Shown: positions 53,890-64,000 of the stretch, piece after piece
Position numbering within the stretch: position 1 is the first letter of the stretch
How the letters are laid out: each line of letters starts with the position of its first letter
NCBI GenBank assembly: GCA_019828545.1
Contig: JACVRA010000310.1
Coordinates: 1 to 64,000, forward strand
Length of the DNA: 64,000 nt
Direction: 5' to 3'
Source of the DNA: Paracamarosporium sp. OC-R06-R3
Taxonomy: Eukaryota > Ascomycota > Dothideomycetes > Pleosporales > Didymosphaeriaceae
Translations under genes and position numbers: made by a program
Notes under the pieces: model-generated
The model's database searches: none
Seen by the model: only the letters and a program-made list of their open reading frames with translations
What the model was told of the DNA's origin: nothing

Positions 53890-55919
53890 ATGTCGTGGCG
53901 CAATCAGGGCATCACCGGCTCGAACAACATCCCTCTGGGCAACCGTCGCCGCATCGGTGGCGACAGCAACGGCGACGATTCAGGCTACAACCCCTCTGAG
54001 CCGTCCGCTGGCCTTGACCTGAAGCGCGGTCGCAGCCCGACGCGAGGTAAGTCGTTTTTCGCCATCACGATCAACACCATGCTAAAATTTAATAAAGATG
54101 CCGATGGTCCTAGGCGCCGTAAGAAGCGCAACCGATGGGGTGATGCGAGCGAGAACAAGGCCGCTGGTTTGATGGGTTTGCCCACAGCCATCTACGCAGC
54201 CATGACCACGGAACAGCTTGATGCCTACACGTTGCACCTGCGTATCGAAGAGATTACTCAGAAGCTGAAGATCAACGATGTTGTTCCAGCTGATGGAGAC
54301 AGGTATGTTCAAACGCTTTCGTATGTTTGGCTCGCCACTTACCAACTTAGGTCCCCTTCTCCTCCGCCGCAGTACGACAACTACGGTCGCCGTGTCAACA
54401 CGCGCGAGTTCCGCTACCGCAAGCGCCTCGAAGACGAGCGCCACAAACTTGTAGAGAAAGCCATGAAGACGCTTCCTAACTACCACCCACCGGCAGACTA
54501 TAGGCGTCCTACTAAGACACAGGAGAAAGTCTATGTACCAGTCAATGACTACCCGGAGATTAACTTCAGTATGATACTAACCCCTCTAACTTTCTTTTTT
54601 GGTCTTCTTCCTTTCCCTTGCCTTCGTCTTGACCGTTTTGCACAATCTGCCGACTGTGTAGCATCGCATCGGTGGCCCTTTTGCAAAGCCAAGTCACTAA
54701 CCCATACCACTCCATTTGCTCAAAAACCAATATTTGATCACATAACTAACTACAGATCTTTTCTGCACTAACAGTTGGATTACTTATCGGCCCGCGAGGC
54801 AACACGCTTAAAAAGATGGAGTCTGAGTCCGGCGCCAAGATTGCGATTCGTGGCAAGGGCTCCGTCAAGGAGGGCAAAGGTCGTTCTGACGCAGCTCACA
54901 CCAGCAACCAGGAGGAAGACTTGCACTGTTTGATCATGGCTGATACCGAGGACAAGGTTAACAAGGCAAAGAAGTTGATTCACAACGTCATTGAGACGGT
55001 ACGTACCCAAACCTGCATTTTGGTCCGTACGATATCTGATTTTTTCTAGGCCGCCTCTATTCCAGAAGGCCAGAACGAGCTCAAACGCAACCAGCTCCGT
55101 GAGCTTGCCGCTCTAAACGGTACCCTCCGTGACGACGAGAATCAAGCCTGCCAGAACTGCGGTGAAATCGGACACCGGAAGTACGATTGTCCCCAGAAGC
55201 AGAACTACACGGCCAGCATCATCTGCCGTGTCTGCGGACAAGCTGGTCACATGGCTCGCGATTGTCCCCAGCGCAAGACTGGACAGCCCTGGCGTAACGA
55301 CAACCGCTTCGGAGATCGCCCTCAGGGCAGGATTGGCGGCACCGAGAACGAACTCGACAGCTTCCTCAACGAAATGGGTGGTGGCGATGCTGGTCGATCT
55401 GCCGGAGCCATCGAATACAACGGCAACGGAGGTGGTTATGGAGGAGAGGACCAGCGCGCTGCGAAGCCTTGGGAACAGCGCCCGACTGGCGCCCCAGCTC
55501 CGTGGGCCCGAGGCAACGATCGCAACGATGACCGTGACTCCGGCTCATCTGCGCCGTGGGCTAGCGCTGGAGGCGCCGGCCAGGATTCCTACAGCCAAGG
55601 AGGCTATGGAGGCGGTTCTGCTGCCCCTTGGGCTTCTGGTTCCAACGCCTCTTATGGCTACGGAAACTATGGGTACGATCAGCAAGCCGCTCCGGGCGCC
55701 GCTCCTCCTGGTATGAGCTCGTACGGTTATGGTGCTCCTGGTGCACAGGCTGGTCCACCTCCGGGTCTTGGACCGCTGTTCCAGAACTACAGTGGAAATG
55801 CTGGAAGCCCGCCTCCCCCACCGCCTGGATCTGCTCCACCGCCGCCTCCGCCATCTGATGTCCCGCCACCGCCTCCCCCGTCTGATGCCCCTCCACCACC
55901 ACCCCCACCTCCCCAGTAG
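53890..55919 (+). CDS. MSL5: Branchpoint-bridging protein BBP/SF1
   Basis: Five exons (53890-54046, 54098-54302, 54351-54568, 54775-54998, 55050-55919) give 557 aa. Domains in order: a KRNRWGD motif that binds the U2AF-homology partner (Mud2/U2AF65), the SF1 helix-hairpin region, a KH/QUA2 domain around residues 130-260 with [22 protein letters not shown], two CCHC zinc knuckles ([14 protein letters not shown] and [14 protein letters not shown]), and a Gly- then Pro-rich tail ending in runs of proline. BBP recognises the branch-site sequence UACUAAC in early spliceosome assembly. Intron 3 (54569-54774, 206 nt) is far longer than the others and holds five CTAAC motifs, one an exact TACTAAC six nt from its GTATGA donor. 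Confidence 0.96.
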
Positions 55920-56694
55920 ATGGGTGCTTACTAGCGGGTTCCTTGAAGCTCATTGCGGAAAGGGTTCTGTCTCTCGCTATTGTGCCTTGCGGATCGGCCA
56001 TGAAACGACAATACGGTCGCCTAGTCGGCGGATGGAGGTCTAGGATTCCCTTGCATTAACATAACAGGACAGACTCGCACTGCAAAAAAAAAAAAAACCA
56101 TTGTCGAATATGAAGCCTGTAAATTGTATACTTTGCTTACAAGTCTAACTGGACAGGATGAGTTCATGGGACATGTTTCCTTTGAGGGGTTGTAGTTACC
56201 TTGGAAAATCGCTGCGTATGAGTAGCTCTCCTTGATAATACATGATTTGTTTTCGAATTGTCTGTGCAACGTCCGATGTGTGTAGAATCTAGCATGTGGA
56301 GGCACAGACCTCACAACAAAAGGCATACGGTTCGCCTCTATAGAGTACGTCCTGGGGTAACACTTTGTTCGTAAACTTGACGTGCTGCAAGTGCGCTGTT
56401 TCCATTTTGGCGCTGTCGATCTTGCCAAGACTGCAGGGTTTGGGGCGGAAGCGACGATGATGAGCCGCGGCGATTCACTGCCCCAAAAGCGCACAGCATC
56501 AACATTGCCAACACAACACGCGCAGTGACTCAACCCGCTCGCTCAACTTATTCTTGACCCCACAGTCCCGCCTTAGTCTTATACATCTAATCATTAGGCA
56601 CTCTCGCTTTACGATCGACTGAGCGGTCATTCCACGCGGGTGGGTAGGCGCACGCACGCACATCCATACCCCGCTACCGTCTTCTCCACACAAC
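55920..56694. other. Intergenic, BBP 3' flank and myotubularin promoter
   Basis: A run of 14 A lies at 56084-56097. A minus-strand frame across 56021-56533 has no family character. No gene was called. Confidence 0.55.
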
Positions 56695-59255
56695 ATGGAA
56701 AAGATAAAAGTCAGCAAGGTGGCTTCCCTGCACGCTCCGATGCAGAAGGCGAACACTGAATATCCAAAGGTCGAGAACGTGCAAGCTTTCTCTCGCGGCT
56801 CCAGCTTCGACGGCACGCTGCACATATCAACCCACCACATCATCTTTAGGTACCAGCTGCCGCCTCCGCCAAGCGCCTCTCCGACCGCAGAGCCTCCGCG
56901 CGAGAAGACAATATGGATCACGTATCCGCAGATTTCCTACTGCTGCCTGCGGCCGTGTCCGTCTGCCTCTCACTACAAGCCGTCGATCCGCTTGCGCTGT
57001 CGCGACTTTAAGATGTTCGCCTTCAACTTCCTCGATGAGAAGGACGCACGCAACGTATACGATAGCATAAGGGCATTATCTTGCAAGATTGGGCGACTGG
57101 ATAGGCTGCTGGCTTTTTCATATAACCCGAAACCGCCGGAGAGCGATGTTAATGGTTGGCAAATCTACGATGCGCGTAAGGAATTCAAGCGACTAGGCAT
57201 CAGCCCCAAGGACTCGGAGAAGGGCTGGCGGATATCAGAGATCAACGCCGACTACAAGGTGTGTCTGCTGAATTGCAGGGAAGAATATAGGCTCTGACAT
57301 GCGCATAGTACTCGAAGACATACCCTGCGCTCATCGCCGTGCCGACAAAGGTGTCCGACAGCGTCCTCCGATACGCGGGCGACTACCGCTCTCGCCAGCG
57401 CATACCGGCCCTCGTATACCGCCATCCCTTGAACAACTGCTCCATAACTCGAAGTTCGCAACCCTTGCCCGGCCTCAGCGGCAAGCGCAATGCACAAGAC
57501 GAGCGTCTCGTCGCCGCCATATTCGCAACCAATCGTGGGTGGAGAACAACGCAAACCCCTAACCCCACGACTCCAGCGAACCTATCGCCGGAGTCAAGCG
57601 TAGTTAATCTGAATGAGTCTGCTGCTAATAGTTCGTTTGTGGGTGTAGAAGATGCGGAGGCTATCCACTCTGGAAGGACAACCGTAGACGACCTGACCGA
57701 TTCCACCGAAACTGACCCGGACGCGCCCAAAATATACGGAGCACAGCAGCGCAATCTCATTGTCGATGCAAGACCTACCGTGAACGCGTACGCCATGCAA
57801 GCCGTTGGCTTAGGCTCCGAGAAGATGGACTACTACCCCGGTGCAGAGAAGGCTTACCTTGGGATTGATAATATCCATGTTATGCGAAAGTCTCTCGAAT
57901 ATGTGGTCGAAGCGTTGAAAGAGTCGGACTACCTTAATGTTGCACCTAATTACGACATGCTCCGGAAGAGTGGCTGGATACGACACATCGCTAACATCCT
58001 GGACGGCACCTCTTTGATTGCGCGGACTGTGGGTATTATGCATTCACATGTCCTCATTCACTGCTCCGACGGTTGGGACAGGACTAGCCAGCTCTCCGCC
58101 CTTAGCCAGATAATGCTCGATCCTTATTACCGGACTCTGGAAGGTTTCATTGTGCTAGTCGAGAAAGATTGGCTATCCTATGGTCACATGTTCCGTCACC
58201 GATCTGGATTCCTGAGCAGCGACAAATGGTTCACCATCGAGAATGAGCGGATAGACCGCAATCGCGATGGGTCCGGTCCTGGCAACGCCTTTGAAAACGC
58301 TTTGCGAGGCGCAAAGGGTCTCTTCAACCGTCACAACAACGACTCTAACGAGTCGCTCACGCAAATGACCGACCCGAACGGGGCTGTTGCGGCAGAGTTA
58401 AATACTTCGGACATTGATCCTAGCAAAGAGGCGGCATCGAAACCGTTTGCCAGCAAGATAGGACCTGCAGAAGAGCACCGCATCACCAAGACCAGCGAGC
58501 TATCGCCCGTTTTCCACCAATTTTTGGACGCTACCTACCAGCTACTATATCAGCACCCCACGCGCTTCGAATTCAATGAGCGCTTCTTGCGCCGCTTATT
58601 CTACCATCTTCATTCTTGTCAATATGGTACCTTCCTTTTTGACAACGAATATGAACGCGTCGAAGCCCGAGCAGCAGAACGAACGCGGTCGGTATGGGAT
58701 TACTTTCTCTGTCGGCGAGAAGAGTTCATGAATCCGAAATACGAGTCTACCGTTGATGACTCAATTCGCGGGAAGGAACGCATCATCTTCCCTAAGAAAG
58801 GCGAAGCGCGCTGGTGGGCCGAGTCGTTCGGCAGAACAGATGAAGAAATGAATAGGTTCGGTCCGCAAGCCCCGCCGAATCTGCTGTCCCCACAGATATC
58901 GAATATGGGCAGTCCATATAATGGACGAAGTGGGACGAGTACGCCAGTGACGCAAGAGCCGATTGTCACGGGGACAGAGACAGCGGAGAAAGCTACAGGA
59001 GCAGGGACAACGGTCGATCCACCTGCTCAAATAAGGTCAGATCCACCTCTAAATCAAAACGCGGAGACAGAGCAAATGGCGGATCCCCTTGGTGCTGTGA
59101 AAGATCTCAGTCAACAGTTCACAGCTGGTCTATCCTCGCTCGGCAAGAATCTGCGTAGTTCCAGCCCTGCCGGACGCTCCATTGAAAACCGCAGCCGCAG
59201 CCGCTCTCACAGCCGTGCCGAGGTCCGGAAGGAATTGGAAGTCGAGATGCAATAG
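56695..59255 (+). CDS. YMR1: Myotubularin-type phosphoinositide 3-phosphatase
   Basis: Two exons (56695-57258 and 57309-59255) give 836 aa; the 50-nt intron has a GTGTGT donor. An N-terminal PH-GRAM domain (about 15-150) is followed by the myotubularin phosphatase domain. The catalytic C440 and R446 are in HCSDGWDRTSQL (CX5R). Other family landmarks are WRISEINADYKYSKTYPAL, VRKSLEYV-like HVMRKSLEYV, and GWIRHIANIL. The enzyme removes the 3-phosphate of PI3P and PI(3,5)P2 on endosomal and vacuolar membranes. A C-terminal extension is Ser/Thr-rich. The frame continues open past the TAG stop (see 59256-59825). Residue C440 was computed from exon lengths. Confidence 0.94.
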
Positions 59256-59825
59256 CAGAACATTTCTATCTATGGTCCTAGTGGATTCAACGGCCTTCCG
59301 TTGTCCCTGGCCTCGGGTCCCAAATTTCTAGCCCAGCGCCCGCACAAGTTATCATCTGAGAGTAACCTATCGCATATCAAGTATACATCAGACTCACCGA
59401 CATTGGGGCAGAACCCAGCCTACTGGTCCTCCGAATCCGACGTCTTCAGCGATGAGCAGATGAGTTCGAATGGCGATGTGCCGTTCATAGACCTGAATCA
59501 TACTAATCAGACTTCGGATGCTGATGACCGGGAGGATCCTAATGACAACAACGACGGCGATGGTGAAGAAGACAAAGACGAAAATAATGATGACGAGAGC
59601 GAAAATAGTAGCTCTTCGAGTGAGTTCCTGTCCTCTGACGAAGAAGGAAATGGTAGTGCAGCGAGCCGCCTCACGTGGAGTTACACCTGGGGCGCCGCAA
59701 GCTGGCCTGACTTTTTTCCGCCTCGCATGCGCGACATACCCATGTGGCGCAAGGAATTGCGTTCCAGGAGGAAGGGTATCATGAGCGTGGGCGGTGTCTG
59801 GGAGGGCAAGGGGGTTTCTTGGTAG
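59256..59825 (+). other. 189-codon in-frame extension after the YMR1 stop
   Basis: Immediately after the TAG at 59253-59255 the same frame stays open for 189 codons to a TAG at 59823-59825. The coded sequence looks like protein rather than UTR: acidic, Ser-rich, and ending in a W/R-rich segment, WSYTWGAASWPDFFPPRM. The stop context is CAA TAG CAG. No mod-3 intron with good sites was found that would remove the stop. It could be readthrough, a nonsense change, or the end of a longer ancestral frame. Confidence 0.6.
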
Positions 59826-60509
59826 CGTTCGTTGTGTTATGTATGCATAGCTTTGGCGTTGTGCTTTGTGGAGAGGATGATTTTTTGTCTTTTTGAAGGG
59901 ACATGGCATTTGAAGCGTTGGCGTGGTGTGTGTGAGCGAATTATACTGCGTGCCTTTGACGGCCGTCTAGGGATGGTTGCGCTGAATGGCGGTGCGTTTA
60001 CGACATGACTGTACTTGTGTCTGAAGTATACTGTATCAATGGCATGTGGTGTTCTACGATGAGATCTAGAGTTAAGCTGCGACCTGAAGGTCAATCATCA
60101 CCACGACAGAAGCCAGCCTGCTAGCCAGCCATGACATGCGCCAATGCACCAAGCATTTGATGGTCAAGCCGTGTTTATTCTTTTTGCATTGGGTTGTTCC
60201 GAAAGTACACAGCACATAGACTCCGTAACCTTCCTTTGATGATCAATGACACACAAGAGAATCTGCCCACTCGGCCATCCAGAATGCAAAACAAAAGCGA
60301 GAAACGAATCGACAAACATAACATGTAAAAAGCCAGGATCTGTCTCTCATATTTCTCAGCTCGTAGTGGGTGATACTCTCATGATTGATGTGATGCCGTG
60401 GCCTCCCGTCATAGTTCGGCGTTCAGCCCCCGCTCGCATGCATGTATGGAATGGAAAATAACTCGTAATCCGTAAACAGTCCTGTCCCCTTTTGCATAGC
60501 TCAGCGCGT
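59826..60509. other. Intergenic, convergent flanks of YMR1 and RPS3
   Basis: No gene recognised. Short frames only. Confidence 0.55.
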
Positions 60510-61576
60510 CTACTGCTCCTCTGCGTAGCCCTCTGCGGGCGCGGCCTCGCCCTCGCCCTGCTCCGCCTGCCTTTGCTGCTCTGCTGCCTGCTGGGCGGCA
60601 AGTGCCTTTGCGCCGTAGTCTTGCGACATGGGCTGCACAACGGGCTGCTCCTCCTTGGGCTCGATGATGGTGACCGAGTCGGGGAGCGACTTGGCGGGGC
60701 CGGCCTTGCCCTCGGGGTCTGCGCCGCGCATGATCTTGACCTTGATACCAAGGACACCCTGGCGGAGGAGGACGTGGCGGGTTGCCTCGTCGATGAAGTC
60801 CTTGGCCGGCTGGCCGGAGTGGATCATGAAGCCGTCCTGTGCCGTGTTAGCTAACGCATTTCAACGTGTTACTCGTCGTAGGGTTGCGTACAGTGAACTT
60901 CATGCTCTTCGCACGGGCAGCCCTGAGCTTTCCGGAAACAACGACCTCGCAGCCCTTTGCGCCGCTCTCCATGATGAACCTAAGAACACCATAGCATGCC
61001 CTTCGGACGGCAAGACCGTTAAGGAGCTTGTAGCGGAGGGACTCGCACTGGGCGACGGCGGAGAGACCACGGTTCTGGACCTTTGCGGCGTACAGGGAGA
61101 CGCTGTTTTCGGGGAACTTGAAGCGCTTCTGGATGAGCGAGGTGAGCTCACGGATGCGGCGGCCCTGCTCGCCGAGGACCTCTTGTGTGTGGGTGGCGCG
61201 GATGATGATGTCGGTGACGGTGGGCGTGACGCGGACCTCGACGCCCGAGTAGCCCTCCTCAGCGAGCTCGCGCTGGAAGAACTCGTTGAGCTCGGCGTAG
61301 AAAACACCGTCTGCAGTATCGTGTCAGTACAGACCCTCTCTGTGTGCGGTGTGCGCAATTTGATCCAATATTCTCAGCGTCTTGCCAATTGTGCGCTTCG
61401 GCGACTCGACGACTCCCACGCGCACAACTACATTTTGATTCCTCCACAAAGATAGAAAAGGGTATATCGTACCAGCAACGAACTTCCTGCGCTTGGAGCT
61501 ATCATGCCGTCAGTATTTCGCCTTGCCAACGCGCGATCGTGGGCTGCACTCACATCTGACCCTGTGCGGTGGCCAT
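60510..61576 (-). CDS. RPS3: 40S ribosomal protein S3 (uS3)
   Basis: Four exons (61576-61554, 61498-61473, 61310-60892, 60836-60510) give 264 aa. Exon 2 is only 26 nt and codes for SKRRKFVA. The domain order is that of uS3: an N-terminal segment, the KH domain ([24 protein letters not shown] with GXXG-like EQGR), and the C-terminal domain ([35 protein letters not shown]). The tail is Gln/Ala/Glu-rich. It sits at the mRNA entry channel of the small subunit. Intron sizes are 55, 162 and 55 nt. Identity is secure. Confidence 0.96.
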
Positions 61577-61998
61577 TGTGTCGGACTGTGGATTAGTGGT
61601 CTGAACGCCGGAGCTGCTGTTCAGAGGTGCGAACCGAGTTGTCGTGTAGTCGTTGGTTGAGGTCGATGGACGGGCGGGGACTGTTCAAAATACTGGCGGC
61701 CATCGTGAATTAAGCGAGTGCGCTCTAGCCACAAGCTTGGCGCGCGCCACCGCTAGTGCATCGCAATCACCCTCGACTATCTACAGCTGTCTACTTCATA
61801 GTCTAGAGATCATAAACTTTTGCAATTCTGGGAATGATTTTTGTTTTTCGTTGTATTCGAGAGTATGTACAATTCGAGTTGCCAGTGAAACAACGCTCTA
61901 TGCTCCAAATCTCTCGCCAATAATCCACCTCAATTTGCATGCACACCCCAAACGCCTTTCACCATGCTATCACAAAATTCAGTGTTTGCACTTCCTAT
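61577..61998. other. RPS3 promoter and 3' flank of the transporter
   Basis: Short intergenic stretch. No CACGTG was seen, and no other gene. Confidence 0.5.
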
Positions 61999-63360
61999 CT
62001 ACAGATGTTCAATGGGATCTTCTGGTAGGAGTGGTTCCGGTTTCTTCTCCACACAGCTCTTCAACGGCGGCCTGACCAAATCGTTGAAGAGGAAAGTTCC
62101 GTACACAAGGAGTGCGAAGCCAAGCACCTGGAGCCACTTGAACGTCTCCCAGCCTAGTCCGAGAGAGACAACCCAGATGAACAAGGTACGGCAGGTGTCG
62201 ATCGTGGAACGCGAGGTCGCCGAGACGGTGCGTGTGACGCTGAGGCCGAAGAAGTTGAAGCCACTATTTTGTCAGTACATGTGTGAAATTTGCAGGTAGC
62301 TTTCTGACTTACCCGATGCTGATCATGATGAGAATGGAACTGATTGCGATGGCTGGGAAGTGCGTCATCTGGTACAAGCCCTCCTTCGCGTTGAAGTATC
62401 CGGTGCCGATGGCGAAATGTAGGATAATCATGATAAGCATGGTTACGAGGAACCCAAAGATGCCTTCCCAGCCAACTACCTTAATGGGCTCCATGGAGTA
62501 CTTCTCCATGATGCGCTCTTCCAGCACGAACTGGGTTGCCGTAAAGATCTGCGCTCCAGCGATCAAGAGCACACCGATGACGGTCATAGCAGCCTGACTA
62601 GGCGCAGTCATGGTGGTTTCCTCCCTTCTCAAGATGCTCATTGCAGTCTCCGTAAGCGCCGCGTGCGATGGGGTTGCCTTGTCATCCCTGGTAATTGCAC
62701 CCGCCAGCCCGACAATTGCGACACCGAAGACCACGACGAAGAGAGAGAACCATTTATACAGCCCAAGATGTCTCTTCAAGAACCACACGCTGAACAGTCC
62801 GACGAAGAGAACCAGCGCTCCTCTAGTCATCTGATAGATGCTCGCAGCAACGAACAGGAGACCAACGTTCATCAGTGTAGTACCCGCAATGTCGCAGCAC
62901 GCCGGCAGCGCTAGGAGCAGCACGTTCGTTCCAGTGAGCTCCATTCGTTCCTCATCATCCGGATGCGCAGGTCTCAACGGGTTCGCTACATCAGGGGTCT
63001 CGCTGGCCTCCGACGCAGGTGTAGCAATTCCGTCGGGAATGGCTTCGTAGCCCGCGCGGCGCGACTTGAAACGCTGCCATGCGGAGAACAACCCGATGAC
63101 GAGCCAGCAGCCTGATTCACCGATGAACATCTGGAGTGTCTGGAGGACGGGCTGTTCGAAGTGTTCGCGGTGTTTCTTCGAGGACGCATCGCAGTTCTTA
63201 ACGCATTGCATGTCCTAGGGTACGGCGGTTAGCTGGCCAGTTCTGTAGATCGAGGGTTTTATAGGGGGTACAGTACCTGATACTTAGTCAAGAGAGTGTT
63301 ACAAACGCCCGTCAGCAGCATCATAGCTACAAGGAAAGGGACGACGGCCTTGACCGCCAT
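61999..63360 (-). CDS. SLC35F6-like membrane transporter (DMT superfamily)
   Basis: Three exons (63360-63277, 63214-62313, 62263-61999) give 416 aa. About ten membrane helices are visible. The opening, MAVKAVVPFLVAMMLLTGVCNTLLTKYQD, followed by EHFEQPVLQTLQMFIGESGCW, matches the human SLC35F6 N-terminus (TGSINTLSAKW.. and HPFLQAVGMFLGE). The stretch YQMTRGALVLFVGLFSVWFLKRHLGLYKW is the DMT signature. The C-terminus holds FNFFGLSVTRTVSATSRSTIDTCRTLFIW. The family sits in lysosomal/vacuolar or mitochondrial membranes and its substrate is unclear; nucleotide-sugar transport is only a general expectation. The first exon supplies most of helix 1; introns are 62 and 49 nt. Confidence 0.88.
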
Positions 63361-64000
63361 GATGGTGATGGTGCCTAGTATCGGAGCTGTGGCCTATCGT
63401 GTTATCGGGAGTGCCAGAGGCGAGGTTATGGGGTGGGACGAAGAGAGAGACCTCCAGAAGAAGGTCTACGAGTGTCTGAAGAGTGCAAAGATGGGATGAA
63501 AGGTAGAAGAGTGAAGAACAGGCAGCTCGCGCTGCGCCCGGGTGGTGATTGACTCGAGCAAGGCGTCGCGTGGTGTTGGACATAGCTCCCGGATAACGAT
63601 AGCGAAGTGGGCCCAAACCGCGGCTGTGGGAGACGCGTGACGCACCTGCCGTCACCTGCACCGCAGTCAGGCCGCTTCCGGTCTCCATTCTCCACAATCC
63701 GAAAACATGAGAGACACCAGGTCAGTTGTCGCTAGAATCATGAGTGCATCTTTTGACAGCTTACCATTTTGGTTGATCTACGCCTGAGTTGAGGTGCGCG
63801 GTAAGGTGAAGACAGACATTGACCTAGACTCTTGCGCCCGCTTTATTTAATTCAGTCTTGGACCTTTGTCAGCCCTTCATCGATCTAAGGGGTCCTGACA
63901 GCTTTGAACATTACGCTTTATGAGCGTTGTACTAGTTGTGATCGTCCAGACGCTTCGACGCTCTCGATGTATGCGAAGCCAGATTTTACAAACGGCAAGT
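63361..64000. other. Right edge, promoter of the SLC35F6-like gene
   Basis: Contains the upstream region of the minus-strand transporter. A tiny ATG frame near 63707 followed by GTCAGT is not enough to call a gene. A gene may start beyond the window edge. Confidence 0.45.

Noticed and set aside
56021..56533. 170-codon minus-strand frame between BBP and YMR1
   Set aside because: No family signal; lies in the 3' flank and promoter.
1..64000. CRISPR arrays, bacterial-type operons, rRNA genes
   Set aside because: Nothing of this kind is seen; gene structure is that of a fungus with spliceosomal introns.

Overview
The window looks like a contig from a filamentous ascomycete, probably Dothideomycetes (inferred from gene content, not searched). 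Genes carry short GT..AG introns of about 46-240 nt, often with CTAAC-type branch sites, on both strands. They include PacC, two 40S ribosomal proteins, branchpoint-bridging protein, a myotubularin phosphatase, a GH10 xylanase, a laccase, a ferric reductase and HET, NLR and HeLo-type proteins. Intron positions were read by eye from splice signals, reading frame and family conservation; lengths were checked for frame.

Region by region. 0.8-4.4 kb: a Rossmann/SLOG-like protein and a disordered nuclear protein. 6.3-8.3 kb: a secreted GH10 xylanase and a small RGGAGN-repeat (Par32/DUF3602) protein. 8.9-10.9 kb: pacC, with a GC-rich upstream region that holds a cluster of PacC-type sites. 13.8-17.7 kb: a nucleoside hydrolase with three microexons, divergent from a ferric reductase. 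18.2-23.1 kb: RPS12, a small secreted protein and a laccase. 24-51 kb is the accessory part. It holds a HET-NB-ARC-TPR NLR, a 60-N assembly gap, a decayed APH-fold kinase-like gene, a HET C-terminal relic, an intact HET protein, an unknown coiled-coil protein, an MFS transporter, a secreted EF-hand protein, an F-box protein, a HeLo-pseudokinase protein, a WD40 NLR relic with two stop codons, and old dispersed repeats. 51-64 kb: an AAA ATPase with a frameshift, BBP/SF1, myotubularin YMR1, RPS3 and an SLC35F6-like transporter.

The most interesting material falls in two groups. First, the accessory region gathers several parts of the fungal self/non-self recognition and regulated cell-death repertoire: a NOD-like receptor whose TPR array shows an exact 378-bp (three-unit) block duplication, a HET effector-domain protein, and a membrane-active-type HeLo domain fused to a pseudokinase, an MLKL-like layout, beside the remains of a WD40-type NLR. 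Second, several conserved genes have unusual expression architecture: 15-, 17- and 6-nt microexons that rebuild the catalytic motif of a nucleoside hydrolase; a myotubularin whose UAG stop (CAA UAG CAG) is followed in frame by 189 open codons; a BBP gene whose longest intron carries five branchpoint-like motifs, one of them an exact TACTAAC at its 5' end; and a stop-free 129-nt intron in pacC.
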